From Lineus longissimus (taxonomy: Eukaryota > Nemertea > Pilidiophora > Heteronemertea > Lineidae): a DNA stretch of 64,000 bases. The translations under genes were made by a program, and so were the position numbers. The DNA is taken from the NCBI RefSeq assembly GCF_910592395.1, contig NC_088309.1, positions 18,790,599 through 18,854,598 on the forward strand, in the 5' to 3' direction. The notes under the pieces are model-generated. The model saw nothing but the letters and a program-made list of their open reading frames with translations, did no database searches and was not told the DNA's origin. The first letter of the stretch is position 1. Every line of letters starts with the position of its first letter. Positions 11,936 to 24,700 of this stretch are shown here, piece after piece.

Positions 11936-12631
11936 TGATTTATTTGAATCATTGACTTGGTTGCTATTATTAGCATATATGAGTCTTAGTGCTGCTGAAA
12001 TGGAATAATTCAAAAGTCAGATTCATTAAAAATGTTTGATTTAGTGTATGTTATATACAAACAAATTTCTAATAGGCTTTAAATAATCTTATGTGTTTAA
12101 ATGAATATCTCTGCATATCGATCTGAGCAGTTCATGTGGACCATCTCAATAGCGATAATTTACGGGTTTGAAAACAAATGCATGGGGAAGAGCATGGATA
12201 TGATGAATAATGCGCGCAGGGGTTGAGGGGTTGCGTGAGGCACACATAGAAAAAATTATTCCACAAAAGTACAGGTCACTGAGCGAGACAAGCTTTTGTT
12301 ATAGCGCGTTTTAAATAACCCGCCTTTTCCGATTAATTTTATTCACACAACAAGGGGTTAAAAATCGCTTTTGCAAGCGCCATCTATCAACATAGTTTGG
12401 TGTGCGATTTGGTTTATTAGCGCGTAATAACACTTAATATAGTTCTTCAGATATTCGAGAAATAAGCGACATTTGATACAAGTGTCGCCCAGTCAATCAT
12501 GTTTAATCGTTACTTTATTTATGACTTGTATTTTTTGAATGTCGATAATGACAATATTATTCAGAATTTAGATAATCATATAATGGGAGTGAACTACTTT
12601 CATGCCGGATTGCGCTACCCAATTTAATGCG

Positions 12632-12641
12632 CCAATATGGC
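12632..12641 (+). promoter_or_regulatory. YY1-like element upstream of INTS3 start
   Basis: ccaatatggc lies 81-90 bp before the INTS3 start codon and resembles the YY1 core (AANATGGC) common just around the start sites of housekeeping genes. No TATA box is visible nearby. The functional role is inference. Confidence 0.3.
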
Positions 12642-12721
12642 AGCACCCATGCTTTGAGGAAGTGCTGCGCTTGTTGTCATCCAAAATTACCTATTTCTAG
12701 GCCCCGAGGCCGCCTGATTTG

Positions 12722-15700
12722 ATGGTCATGGATCAGAATAAACAAAATCCTTCTCGCGTTCTGAGTAATTCCGTTCTAGACGCGAAGGATGAGCTAGACG
12801 AGGTAAAAACAGTGGATCATTTTATGCATTGACAAAGCTACACAAATGATGCCTACATTGAAGATTGGACCAGTCCACTTTCTATTGTAGGGGTGTTGGT
12901 TGGCCCAATTGGTTCATTCAGAAGAAATCATGAATGTTGTGCTATTAGGTAGCTTGTGTGATTATTGTTGCTCATGTTTTATATTCCTGGACTTGTTAAA
13001 TGAAATTAGTGGATCCGTCGTCATGTGGCTAACTGAAAGGAATCGATTGATCGGTTGATTGAAGGGACGATGGTCACGGGATGAAGTCGCCTCTCATTGA
13101 ATTCGTCATTGGCTTCGAGATGGGTGCCTAAATTTTGCGGCGAAAGAGTGGCCAAACTTTACTCGGCTGAGTTATGGGGTCAGGATCTTTTTAGTTCCGG
13201 CATGATGTTGGAAACATCTAACTCTCAAAGGTTGTTCTGGGCGGAGGAATGGCCGAACTTGGCTAATTTGTTGGGTAAGGTAAGGTGGTGCAATTACATG
13301 TATAGCCTCAGTACAGTTGTAGCCTCAGTGTGCATTAATGTGAAAGTATGATTACAGTCTTTGACTTTATCCTTTTCATAATAGTTACTCCTTGTTATGT
13401 TATTTCAGCGCCTTGAAAGATGCTACAAATCTGTTATGTCAATGGTCGCGAGGCTGTCTGATAGAGAAGCCAATGATGTCTTGAATGCCCACGTAAGTAT
13501 TCGTAGAGTTGCCGATGAACTACATTTAAATCATTTTCACACATTTCAATGTCAACTGAAATAATTGGTACAAAGTCCCGCGCTTTTAACTATAGTTAAA
13601 ACCTCTCTATCAAGGACACCCTTGGGACTGACCAATGCAGTCCTTAATGGAGAGGTGTCCTGAAGAGAGTGGTCAGTTAAAATGGAAATGACAGGTTTGG
13701 GACCAGAACCAGTGTCCTTATTAGAGAGGGTGTCCTTAACAGAGAGGTATCTGCTTTAGAGAGGTTGGACTGTACTAAAGGGTCCCAAGCTGAAGCAGGG
13801 TCGACAGAAAACTCCCAGGCTGAGGCTGCTGGTGTGAAAAAGCAAGATTTTAACCACCCAACACACCGGGGAAATGCCAATTATAAAAGGCTATTTTAGC
13901 TTCTTCATCGCATACATAAAGAATCTGTTCGAAAAAACAAGTTTCTGGGTCGTTCCGTGTTTTTTCGAGTTTTTGAAGTCATTGCAAACTTTATCAGAAT
14001 TTTAGTCCCTGGATCTTCGAGATTAGGAAAATGTGACTTGGTCAATGCAGAAAAAAAACAATGCCTAGTGTGTCGCCTGATGAATATTTCTACTATTTCA
14101 CTTTCAGGCCAGCAAAGGTTCTCCACAACATGAAGAAATCCAGTTAGGACTGTTTTTCTCAATTTTGGTTGACCCGAAAACAGCCCAAAGAGTAGGTGTC
14201 TTCAGGGTGTCTTTAGGTTAAGGATAGGGTCCTTGGGATGATGAGGTGCACTTAAATCACTCATGTGACCTGCGTCTGGTTCTTGAAAACAAGTTGGTCA
14301 CTAACTTGACGCCATTTAAAACTTTAGTTTTGACGCAACTTAAAACTTTAAAGTTTAAATTCTAATGGGCTTAAGAGAAGAAGATAACATCAAGATGACA
14401 CCCGCATTAGTGACTTTAACTTGCCATTCCGGAAGAAAATTACGATAACTATGGCTAAGTTGACAGTATCCCAGATCTGTAAACCAAACCATTTCATTTC
14501 AAAACCTGCAAAATCCTATTGAACGTCATGTTATTTGAGACGTCCAATTTTTTTCATGTGGAGGAGTAGAAAAGTGGCGATAACTCGAAACGAGCTGAGT
14601 TGATTTAGTGGCTGAATAATCGACTCTGAACTCATCAAGTATTCTGTCATCTTCTATCCCTTTGTTGCTCACTTTGTTACAAATAAGGCAGTTTATACTT
14701 CAATGTTTCCGTTATTTTTCAGTGTTACCGTGATTTGACGTTAGTCAGCCGTGATAGTTTGAATACAGTTCTGACGAAAACCAATCAAATAATACACGAG
14801 AAGTGGTTGAAGCTTCGGGATGTTCCGCGCGGACAGGTATGACATCAGATAATGATACAATAAAAATAAGATTTGAAAATTTCTATTTATCGTAACATAT
14901 CACCTACGTGACTGTCGCGTTCTTCGCCAGCCTAATGAGAAATATTTCCGAAATCCGCAACGCTGCGAAAATTTGAAGGCTTGCAGTAGTTGAAACTTAC
15001 TTAGACTGTGCGTTCCTGAATTGCCTCAACATGAATGTGGAAATTTTATGAAAGAATACCCCTTCTTCTTCAGATTGTTTGGTTTTGTAAGGAAATGGTC
15101 AAAAGTAACGTCACTGGTGTTGAGAGTGTGTGTCTGTCACTCCTAAAACAAATGGCAGGTAGGTAACAGAGGGCATAGTTAAATGAGGGTTAACTCCGAT
15201 CAGGCCTTTAAATCAGTGGTCAAAGCCGAGCCATGTACGGTAACACCACACACCATGGCACAACATTTTTTGGTGGTGGAAGCAACTTGTTCCCAAACAG
15301 AATATGGCTGTGTCAAATAAGGCTGAACAATTTTCCTCCTGTGTGACCTAGTTGAGTAAATGGGTCAAATGATGCAAAAAGCTGTGGACATAGAGTACTT
15401 GAGTGTCTGTATTTGCCAGGGAAAGTAAATGATCAGATAAGTTGTAGTCAAATAGATAATAAATAATTGATTGAAGAATGTATTTATTACTCTCTCTTTT
15501 TTAGGTGGTGACGTGTCGCAGAAAAATATTTGGTTAGTGGAGAGCATGCTGGATCTTTTTATTGAAAACAAGTAAGTAGGCCTAGCATGGCATTACTTCT
15601 GCAGTGAGATAATGAGTTTTGGGGCTTAAAAGCAATCATCAGAGCCAGTCGAGGGACGTAAGTGGTCACTCGGGAGCACATAAACTCTTGCAAAAAAAAT

Positions 15701-18700
15701 TTGCACGAACAATCCAGCACTCCCCTGGTCCAACCTACAAATGACTTACGTCACTCCCAGCAATCTCCTGTAAGAAACCCCATGGGAGTGTACTGATGGC
15801 CCCGTACATATTTCTCCTGATGAGCCGTTAGGTAGGTGTCCGCTAAGGGAGGTTCCTCTGTAGTATAACTCCTCCTACTTTCAGGTCCTGGGTAGACAAG
15901 CATTCAGCTGTGATGGCCATGGCTGTGTACACATATCTCCGACTTATACTGGATCACGGCAACCCCACGTTGTCGGCACTACGACAGAGAGAGGTTGAGT
16001 TCTGTACTCTCTGTATGAGAGAAAAGGTGAGACAATACGATATGATACTGTGTCGCGCTTAAAGGGGCGTTTCCGTGGTAGCACCACGCCCAAAGCACCA
16101 CTTCCCAAATCATCGGTCGAAGACTGGAATTAAATTGTCCGTTGAGTTTCGTCTTAGGTTTGGACATCAGTTTGAGTTGACGTTTATTCCAAAGGTACAG
16201 GCCGAACCCTGAAATGCTGCGGTTACTGTACCTCGATTGAATTGGTGACGTTCTGACCACACTGACACACAACCTTGACATTGTTTGAACAATCTAACCT
16301 AAGAAGGACCACCAGGAGGGTAGGCCCTGTAAAACCAGAGGTGGCACACCTCGCCGCATTGACAATCTTCTGACCTCACACGATTTAGATGGCAGCCTCT
16401 ATGGACCAGTGTGGGTTTTGAAACCTGGACAACTTTTACATTTTCAGTTTCCCGAATGCATGTTGATTGGTCGCGACTTAGTCCGGTTGTTACAGTACGT
16501 CGCAAGGATTCCTGAATTTGAGAGCATCTGGAGAGATATGCTGCAGAATCCTACCAATTTGTCACCAACATTCACAGGTAACATTTTAACCCTTTTACTG
16601 TGCGCGACGTGCATAGCATGTCATGAACATGGTCCCATATCGTGCTGCTGTTGTGCACAGTATGTCATACCCTTCTAAAATATCAATTCACTAGCACTTG
16701 GTCGCACCCTCTCTAAACACGCCAAACACACTCGGTGATGAGTAGTTTTGTCCCAGTAGTATAGATGGCGACACTTTTGAATAGTTTTCGACTGTTCCGA
16801 TAAAAGTAAGCTCCACCTTTCATCATTAGCATCAACAGTCAGCACCTGGTGGCAACCCCAAAAAAATGGCTGCCACAGCTAAAGAGTTAAGATTTGCAAG
16901 TTTCATGATGTTAGAGAGGGGAAAACCAACATCAAAAGTCCCCACCTAGGTCGAATTGCTGTGTTGACGAAACATGGCTGTTGGCCAGGAAGCAGCCTGA
17001 AAATCATCTTATTTTGTCCTTAGAATTTTATCCGTGATCACTTTGACAATGCCCACTGCTGATTTTTAATCTCCTCAAACAAACTTTCAGGCATAGCGCA
17101 GCTGATGCTTCTCCGAACACCTAAAAAGTTCTTTGCAAGTCGTCTGACCCCAGATATGGAGAATAAGTTAACGTGGTTGATGAATCGGGTAAGTGAATAG
17201 TAATGTAGGACCATGAGATATCCGGTTGAGGTCTGTAGTACAGTAGAACCTCTCTATTAAGGACACCCTCGGGACAAACAGGTACTTTCCTTAATAAAGG
17301 GGTGACCTGATTAGAGAGGTCAAATGGAATGGAAACAACCACCCTGGGCCTAAAACTAGTGTCCTTAATGGAGAGGGTGTCTTTGATAGTGAGGTGTCCG
17401 CTAAGGGAGGTTCCACTGTACTATATTTCTGATTCAGAAGTTCAGATTATGGAGCCACCTCTAAAATATGACCTGCTCATGCAGAAAGTAGACCTTTGTC
17501 ACATGTAGAGAGCATTGGGATCAATAGTGAAAACGAAGTAAGACAGTGGAGAGAGAAAATTTCTTCAGGAAAATGATTGTATAAGTCATATCAACTTCCT
17601 AAGTTGTTTTAAAGCTGTCTGGAGTATATTGCAACTGCGTAAAATGTACCACCTGGAGCAATGCTTTTGATTTCTGTCATCCTGCTGTCTTGTGAATGAG
17701 ACGGTATCAAGAACTCCATTTTGCCAAAAGTGATGCTGTGCGGGTTCTTTCACGCACCCCATCCATCGTCTGTCTGTTGTCATTTTCACCTCCTAATATG
17801 ACCAAAACAGTCGAACTTTTCAGTAAAAACATCTTTCTTGTTCCAGGTGAAGTTTGGTCAGCAAAAACGCTACCAGGATTGGTTTCAGCGGCAATACTTA
17901 TCGACTCCCGAGAGTCAGTCGTTACGCTGTGATCTTATCCGTTATATCTGTGCCGTCATACATCCATCCAATGAAATTCTCTGCAGCGATGTCATACCAC
18001 GGTGGGCAGTGATTGGGTGGTTACTTACAACTTGTACAGTGAGTATGATAAAATAGTCTCAACCTCAATGCCCATTTACTTGGAGCTTGAATGTAGTCGG
18101 TGAACAAGTTTCTTTTTCAATTATTCGTTAAAATTATTAGATTTCTTATGATCATCCAATGAGGACTTAAATTCAATGATAGACAGTATTCGAGTTCAAG
18201 TGCGCACATCCAGTCTTCTCCACACATGGCCTCATCTTCAAAGAGCTTCCCAAATGACATCATTGACAATCTTCAATAAAGCTGTGGTAATTCTTGTCAA
18301 GTTTCTCTTGAAAGAGGGAGAGCTTCTTCGGGTAAGAAGGGGAGGCTAAAATTTTGAGATTCCTCTAGTGGTGTTTGGTATGTTTTGTAATTGCTCCAGT
18401 AGCCATCGGTGGTTAAACCCTGACCATTCTCACTGATTGCAGATTTGTTATTGGTCATAGGTGAAAATGGGTTTATACTCACTGCAGTCCTACTGTTCCT
18501 GCTCCTATCCTTTGGGCCGGCCCGTGTTGCTTGTCTCCTTGACTTCCTACCCTTGGTATAAAGTTTACTCCTCCAGAGCATATATTAGTTGTCTACTTGA
18601 CTCCATTACACAAACTGAACTGACCAACTAGCAAAGTCCACCTGTTGGTCCCCTGTAAAACTACACTAGTCTCACCACCTGGACTCAGGTGGTACTACTA

Positions 18701-21700
18701 AAATTAACTGAATATGTTCCAATAACAATAGGTACCAATGTTTTTGGTATCCTAACTTCCCCACTTTGTCTTTCAGTCTAATGTAGCTGCATCAAATGCC
18801 AAGTTGTCTCTATTTTACGATTGGTTGTTCTTTGAAAAGGATAAAGACAGTATAATGAACATAGGTAGGTAGAAACCTGAGATATCACTAACTGTAATAA
18901 ACCACTTAATTTTTGTGGGCACTTAAAAGGGTAACTCGTGTCAAATTTCACCATATAATGTTTTAGCTGTTTTTGACAAATGACTACGTCACTTTCTCAT
19001 AAATCGGTAAGGTTTTCGAATCGAAATGCATATTTTCTAGAAATTGATGGTTTAATCCCGCCCGGACGGCTCGCTTCGATGCCGTTTTCGTTGATGACAT
19101 CACAACATGAAAATTTTCGCGGTCGCGGTGGTTTTATAATAAATTTTATAATAAATCTAATCAAAAATGGAAAATTTGAGCTTTACATTTGTGATCAGCA
19201 ATTAAAAACGGATGTATTTCCGCAAAGTTGTAAATCACATCATAGTATCACTTTAAGATTTGTTCAGGGCCATGAGAGTTAAGGGGCTTAAACAGTATAT
19301 CTACAAGTTGTCAGAATAACTGGCAGACTCTGTCCCTGACATTTTTGTGTCTCACGAGTACCAGTACTTTATCTTGAACAGTTTTATCAATAGTACAGCA
19401 AAAATCCTAACTGATCTGTGTTCCAGCGTATTTTGAATGACGTTTTATTCACGGACATGAATGTAAAGGGGCAAGTTGTAAGATACTGGCAGACTGTATC
19501 CATGACGTTTTGGTGTCACATGAGCATCAATATCATATCTCGCTACTGTGTTTAATCAGATTGAACAATATAAAATCGATCCCGACTTATCTGTGTCCCA
19601 GGGTATTTTGAAGGATTTCTTGACATTTTTTGCATCTGAAATTTCAGAACCAGCAATACTAGTGATGTACCACTCAATGCGACCCCATCCAGCCATCACA
19701 GCAACACTACTTGATTTCATGTGTCGGGTAAGTGTTTAGTTTCAGGTCAGGTCAGGCAGGCTACCTACGGGTTACCTGGTTATCACTGATAGCCTCTGAG
19801 CCAGTTCACCTGATCAGGTCAGTCTCAGGTCAGGTCAGAACAGGTGATACCAGACCACATGCAGGATTGCCTACAGGTTTTGACTGCTTGCCACTGGTAT
19901 CCTGTAAGCTAGTGCCACTTGTTTCAGGGGGGAGACTGGCCTCCTTAGACCTGGTCGGCAACCAGTCTAGGAGAGGGAAAACTCTGACATAACACCCGGG
20001 CAGTAAATGCCAAGGAAGTCTGATGAGGAGTCATCAGGACCCTACGCACATACGACAAAATTGTTAAAACTAATAAGCAGGCAGCTTTTAGGAAAGGTTT
20101 TATGAATACAGTGGAACCTCCCTTAGCGGACACCTCTCTATTAAGGACACTAGTCTTGGTCCCAAATTGGTTATTTCCATTCAATTTGACCTCTCTAATC
20201 AGGACGCCTCTCTATTAAGGACGGCACTTGTCAGTCCCGACGGTGTCCTTAATAGAGAGGTTCTACTGTAATTGGCAATTTTTGTCCTGCCAGAACATAC
20301 AGAAAACATCAGTATGGATTTAAACTTGTGTTCCTCCTGTCACTTTCTGCATCTAAAACATCAATCACTTTACAGTTAAATCTTTAAACTATTACATGTT
20401 AGATAGCAATTCGAAGAAAGTGACTTGCTGCAGGCCACATGCGAACAAATCAATGTTAGAATAAGCCAGCGCCCGACCAAAAGCAACATATTGTGACTTT
20501 GCCCTAAATTATGCCAAGTTATGATTCAGTCCAAGGATTACCTTCGCATTCTACGTTTCCAGATCATGCCAAACTTTTACCCAACCCTCGCTTCGACGGT
20601 ACGATCGGGAATCTTCAGCGCCCTGCGGAGCATACTAGAAAAACGGGTGTTACAGTCCCTCTCTCCTCTATTTGACAACCCGAAATTGGATCGAGAGCTG
20701 CGGTCGATGCTTCGGGAGAATTTTACCGAGTTCTGCTCGCAAGAAGGTAAGCTGGCTGCAACTTAAACTACAGTTTCATTGATTAAAAATACTTTCACTG
20801 GACTAAGGATGATGAGAAAATAGGTCAACAATAAGATTTCTAAAGTTAAGCGTTAAAACGCTTAACTTTAGAAATCTTATTACAGTGCTGGTACGATGAC
20901 TAGTGTTGTAGTGAAAACTTGTTGTGTTTAGAAATGAGTTGGCTAGTATTAAAAGTGGTGCGACTTTGTGGTTGTTTCAGAACGAGTTTGGCAGTGAAAG
21001 GGTTTATGACAAAGTTGATAAGGCGAGACTTTTTTTATTTGTTGGTGCTCGGATCCGCCGACCTCCCGATGTCCGAAATAAGAAAAAAAATAAAAATTTT
21101 ATATCTAGCCAGTCTCGGATCCGCCGATTCAAACATTACCGATTTTACAAAAAAAAAAAAAAATTTATTTTAGGCCAGAGTCCTCTATTAAAACATGTGT
21201 ACATTACGTGTACATTGTTGTGCATAGGTTTTGGTAAAAAAAGTACTCATTGGACCAATCAATCTGCACAAAATTTTATATGTGTCAAGAAGAACCCTTT
21301 GCCAATAGCATAATAAAGTTTTAAAAAATTCCAATACCGATTGCCTGAGAAAAAAAGATTTCCGTACACCATATCCATCAAAACGTCACTGGCGCATTGA
21401 TATGGCCCTGTCAAAGTACAAGTTCTAAACTGACCAGTGAGACCACATTTTCTTAAATATATTATCAAAAAGCATATTTCTGTGATGGCCTGACTCTGTA
21501 GATTAAGAATCAACCACAGATTGAGAATTAATTCCACTTTGGTCCATCCCAGCCATGTATTTACCACAACTTCACATTTTGATAAGCTCTATGTGACTGT
21601 GCCACACTTCCGGTCGTGGATGAATACAGGTCTCTGCCCTAGTAGAGAGCCAGTGTTGGCCCCAGGTCAAATGTTCTGCTGTTTTCAGATTCCCCTAGAT

Positions 21701-24700
21701 GTCCACATTACTGTGCAAAAGGAATTTTTGAATTATATTGAATTGTAAAATTTTTATTCGAGTTCATCTTCTTGCTATGTCCGGCCTCAAATTCTATGTT
21801 GAAGTGATGTGGGCGTGGCAAATACCCAACATGTAATATTTCTGTTAAAAATTATTAAATCCTACTAAGCACTGTTAGTTTGAAATAAAGGATATATACA
21901 TTATTAGAAAAAAGAGTTTTTGAGTTCATATGGTCATTGCTGGATGTCCCAGGGCCAGGTTTCTAAGTTTGGGCAGTTACCATGACAACGGATTATAGAA
22001 ATTGTAGAATCTCTACAACACTGAGTCTGAATTTTCAAAAAGTCACAATTCCAGATTACTTCAGATTCACACTTGCCTACCTATCAAGTTTAAACTTCAT
22101 ATGGCCAGTAAAGAGCATGTGTGGCCAATTCAAAGTGAACCCCTTTGACCCTGAGAAACCTCCTTTTCTCACATTCTCAACTTGAAAGATCGGAGGACAC
22201 ATGTGTAGGCCTACCAAATGTTTGTTTTTCATTAGGATATGACTTTTGTTATGGCTAAGGTATTTGTTTATCTAAGCAGCTCATCAGTACAGAGAAGCAC
22301 AATGATGAACCATCCCAATATCCTCAAGCTTCAACTAAGTATGCCCTGGGGGTCACTTTACATGTGGACTCCACAGAGTAAACTTCAACTCAAGATGCCT
22401 ATAACTAAGCAAAAAGCCAAGCCGTGGATTTCAAGTTGGTCACTCTTACCACTCGCCCTACAGCAGGACAATGCCTCCAGAGAAAACCGATGGTAGCTGG
22501 TCTCGTTTCACTTCAGTAATGAGGATTACAACAATTAATGTTGTGCGTGAGCGATCGGATGGCATCATCTTTGCACCGACGGTCGAGAACACAGTCAGCC
22601 CACTGAGGATACTTCGCCGGAGGGGACAGGATGCTACAAAGGACAATACGGATGTTATACTAACTGAGGATACTAACATTGTTGACTATACCCAGTCCAT
22701 AATATACAGTTTACACTACTCGACTTCAGATCAAGTTCGCTGTTCTGGTTTATTTTGAGTTTTAAGGTCTGAATCCATGATTGCGGCTGAAAAGGGTTAA
22801 TATGTACAATAATGCCATAAGTATTGGTTCAACTACAAGAAAAAGGGATGAAAAGGACGTGCAGAATAGAGAAAATAAGATAAAATGTGTGTGCAAGCGT
22901 CAAATTTTTCATACTTGGTCAACCATTTTGACTACTAGGCCAGAGTCCTCTATTAAAACATGTGTACATTACGTGTACATTGTTGTGCATAGGTTTTGGT
23001 AAAAAAAGTACTCATTGGACCAATCAATCTGCACAAAATTTTATATGTGTCAAGAAGAACCCTTTGCCAATAGCATAATAAAGTTTTAAAAAATTCCAAT
23101 ACCGATTGCCTGAGAAAAAAAGATTTCCGTACACCATATCCATCAAAACGTCACTGGCGCATTGATATGGCCCTGTCAAAGTACAAGTTCTAAACTGACC
23201 AGTGAGACCACATTTTCTTAAATATATTATCAAAAAGCATATTTCTGTGATGGCCTGACTCTGTAGATTAAGAATCAACCACAGATTGAGAATTAATTCC
23301 ACTTTGGTCCATCCCAGCCATGTATTTACCACAACTTCACATTTTGATAAGCTCTATGTGACTGTGCCACACTTCCGGTCGTGGATGAATACAGGTCTCT
23401 GCCCTTTATTTTGAGCTCCTCCGACGCCCGACAGTAACTTAAAAGATCAAAACTATTTTTTTCAAAATCAAAATTCAACATGATTGAATTAAAATTAGCT
23501 TCGTCGGATTGATCATTCGAATCGAAAGTGCGAATGCCAGACCAGCTCTGCCAGACCTAGACTGGTTCTTGTCCTTTCCTAATGCATCCACAGTAGATAT
23601 ATGACGAGAACCAGTCTATTGTTATGAGTCTGGCTGCTGACTGTTCAATGTGTGAAAATGCACTACTTTTTTTAGGAAAAAAAATTATTTTTATCCTTCC
23701 CTCCGACTTTGAGAAATCCTATCAATTTTTCGAGACCATGAAATCTTTGGAAAAAAACATTTTTTTTTGTTTTTGTTTTTCGTCCTCCTCAAAAATAAAT
23801 TCCTCCAAAAATCCGAGCACCAACTAATAAAAAAAGTCTCGCCTAAATTGGAAAATACGAGCATTTGAGTTTTACATTACAAAGTTAGATCGCCTGTAAT
23901 TTTGTATGGTTTGATTCTGAAATATACAAACTTGAATTGACTATAATCACGCATTGTTTCATTCTGAAATCTACAAACATTTAGTTGACTATAATTGAGC
24001 ATGGTTTCATTCTGAAATAAACATACTTGAGATTGGCTAAAATCAAGCATGGTTTCATTCTGAAATCTAAAATCTTGAGATTGCCAATACTCAAGCACGG
24101 TTTCATTCTGAAATCTACAAGCTTGATATTTGACTATAATCAAGCTTGGTTTTAATCTGAAATATACATCAACATTCCATTGTGTTTTCAGTGAAAGAAG
24201 AAGCGCCAAACGACAAAGATATGTTGGTGAAGAACATGATGGTCGTCATGGAGGAGGAGCCGAATAATCATATCGCCATGACGATGGGCATGTCAGACGG
24301 CAACAGTATATCAGATGCTGCATTTAGCGATGAAGAGGAGGAGGTGGTACCCGTCAGCAATGGTAAGAAACCAATTCTATTAAAGGGACAACTTGGGCAT
24401 GACGTATGTTGGGTTTTCATGCAAAGATGGCTTCCGGCTGTGCCATGACTCCACCAAACAGAATCATTTAAAAATAACTGTGTACGAGAAGGGATGTTAC
24501 CTAAAATTTCCAAGCGTTGTCCAAAAATATCCTTGCAAAACAACTGAAAATTGTTATCAGAGATCAGTGTTTGTGTGATGCGCATGATGGTGATGAGACA
24601 CGTTAGTCGTTATTATCCTGGCTATCTGAATCTCACGCTCATGTTGTCCCTTTAAATACTCATTGCTCCACTGAGAGCCTCTGCTGGCAAGAGTTTTCCT

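Larger units (their letters stand above)
4912..12721. other. Repeat-rich intergenic region, no gene recognised
   Basis: No ORF with recognisable protein similarity. It holds a fold-back element (5347-5853), a 20-bp-stem hairpin (8334-8382), a poly-C run (about 8951-8977), duplicated segments near 9.0-9.6 and 10.9-11.5 kb with an inverted partial copy at 11.8-11.9 kb, and a probable LINE 3' end near 10.86 kb. The first few hundred bases are presumably 3' UTR of the gene ending at 4911. The last part should hold the INTS3 promoter and 5' UTR. Confidence 0.5.

Noticed and set aside
18926-19254. Possible TTAA-flanked MITE in INTS3 intron 11
   Set aside because: TTAA is present at both presumed ends (TTAAAAGGGTAACT and a complement of TTAAAGTGATACT), but the inverted repeat is too imperfect to claim.
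21259-23332. Two identical 102-codon minus-strand ORFs
   Set aside because: They are identical only because they lie in the two copies of the 468-bp terminal repeat; composition is that of non-coding DNA and no domain is visible.
21172-23404. LTR retrotransposon
   Set aside because: No TG...CA termini, primer-binding site, polypurine tract or gag-pol; the duplication is 8 bp and the ends are inverted repeats.
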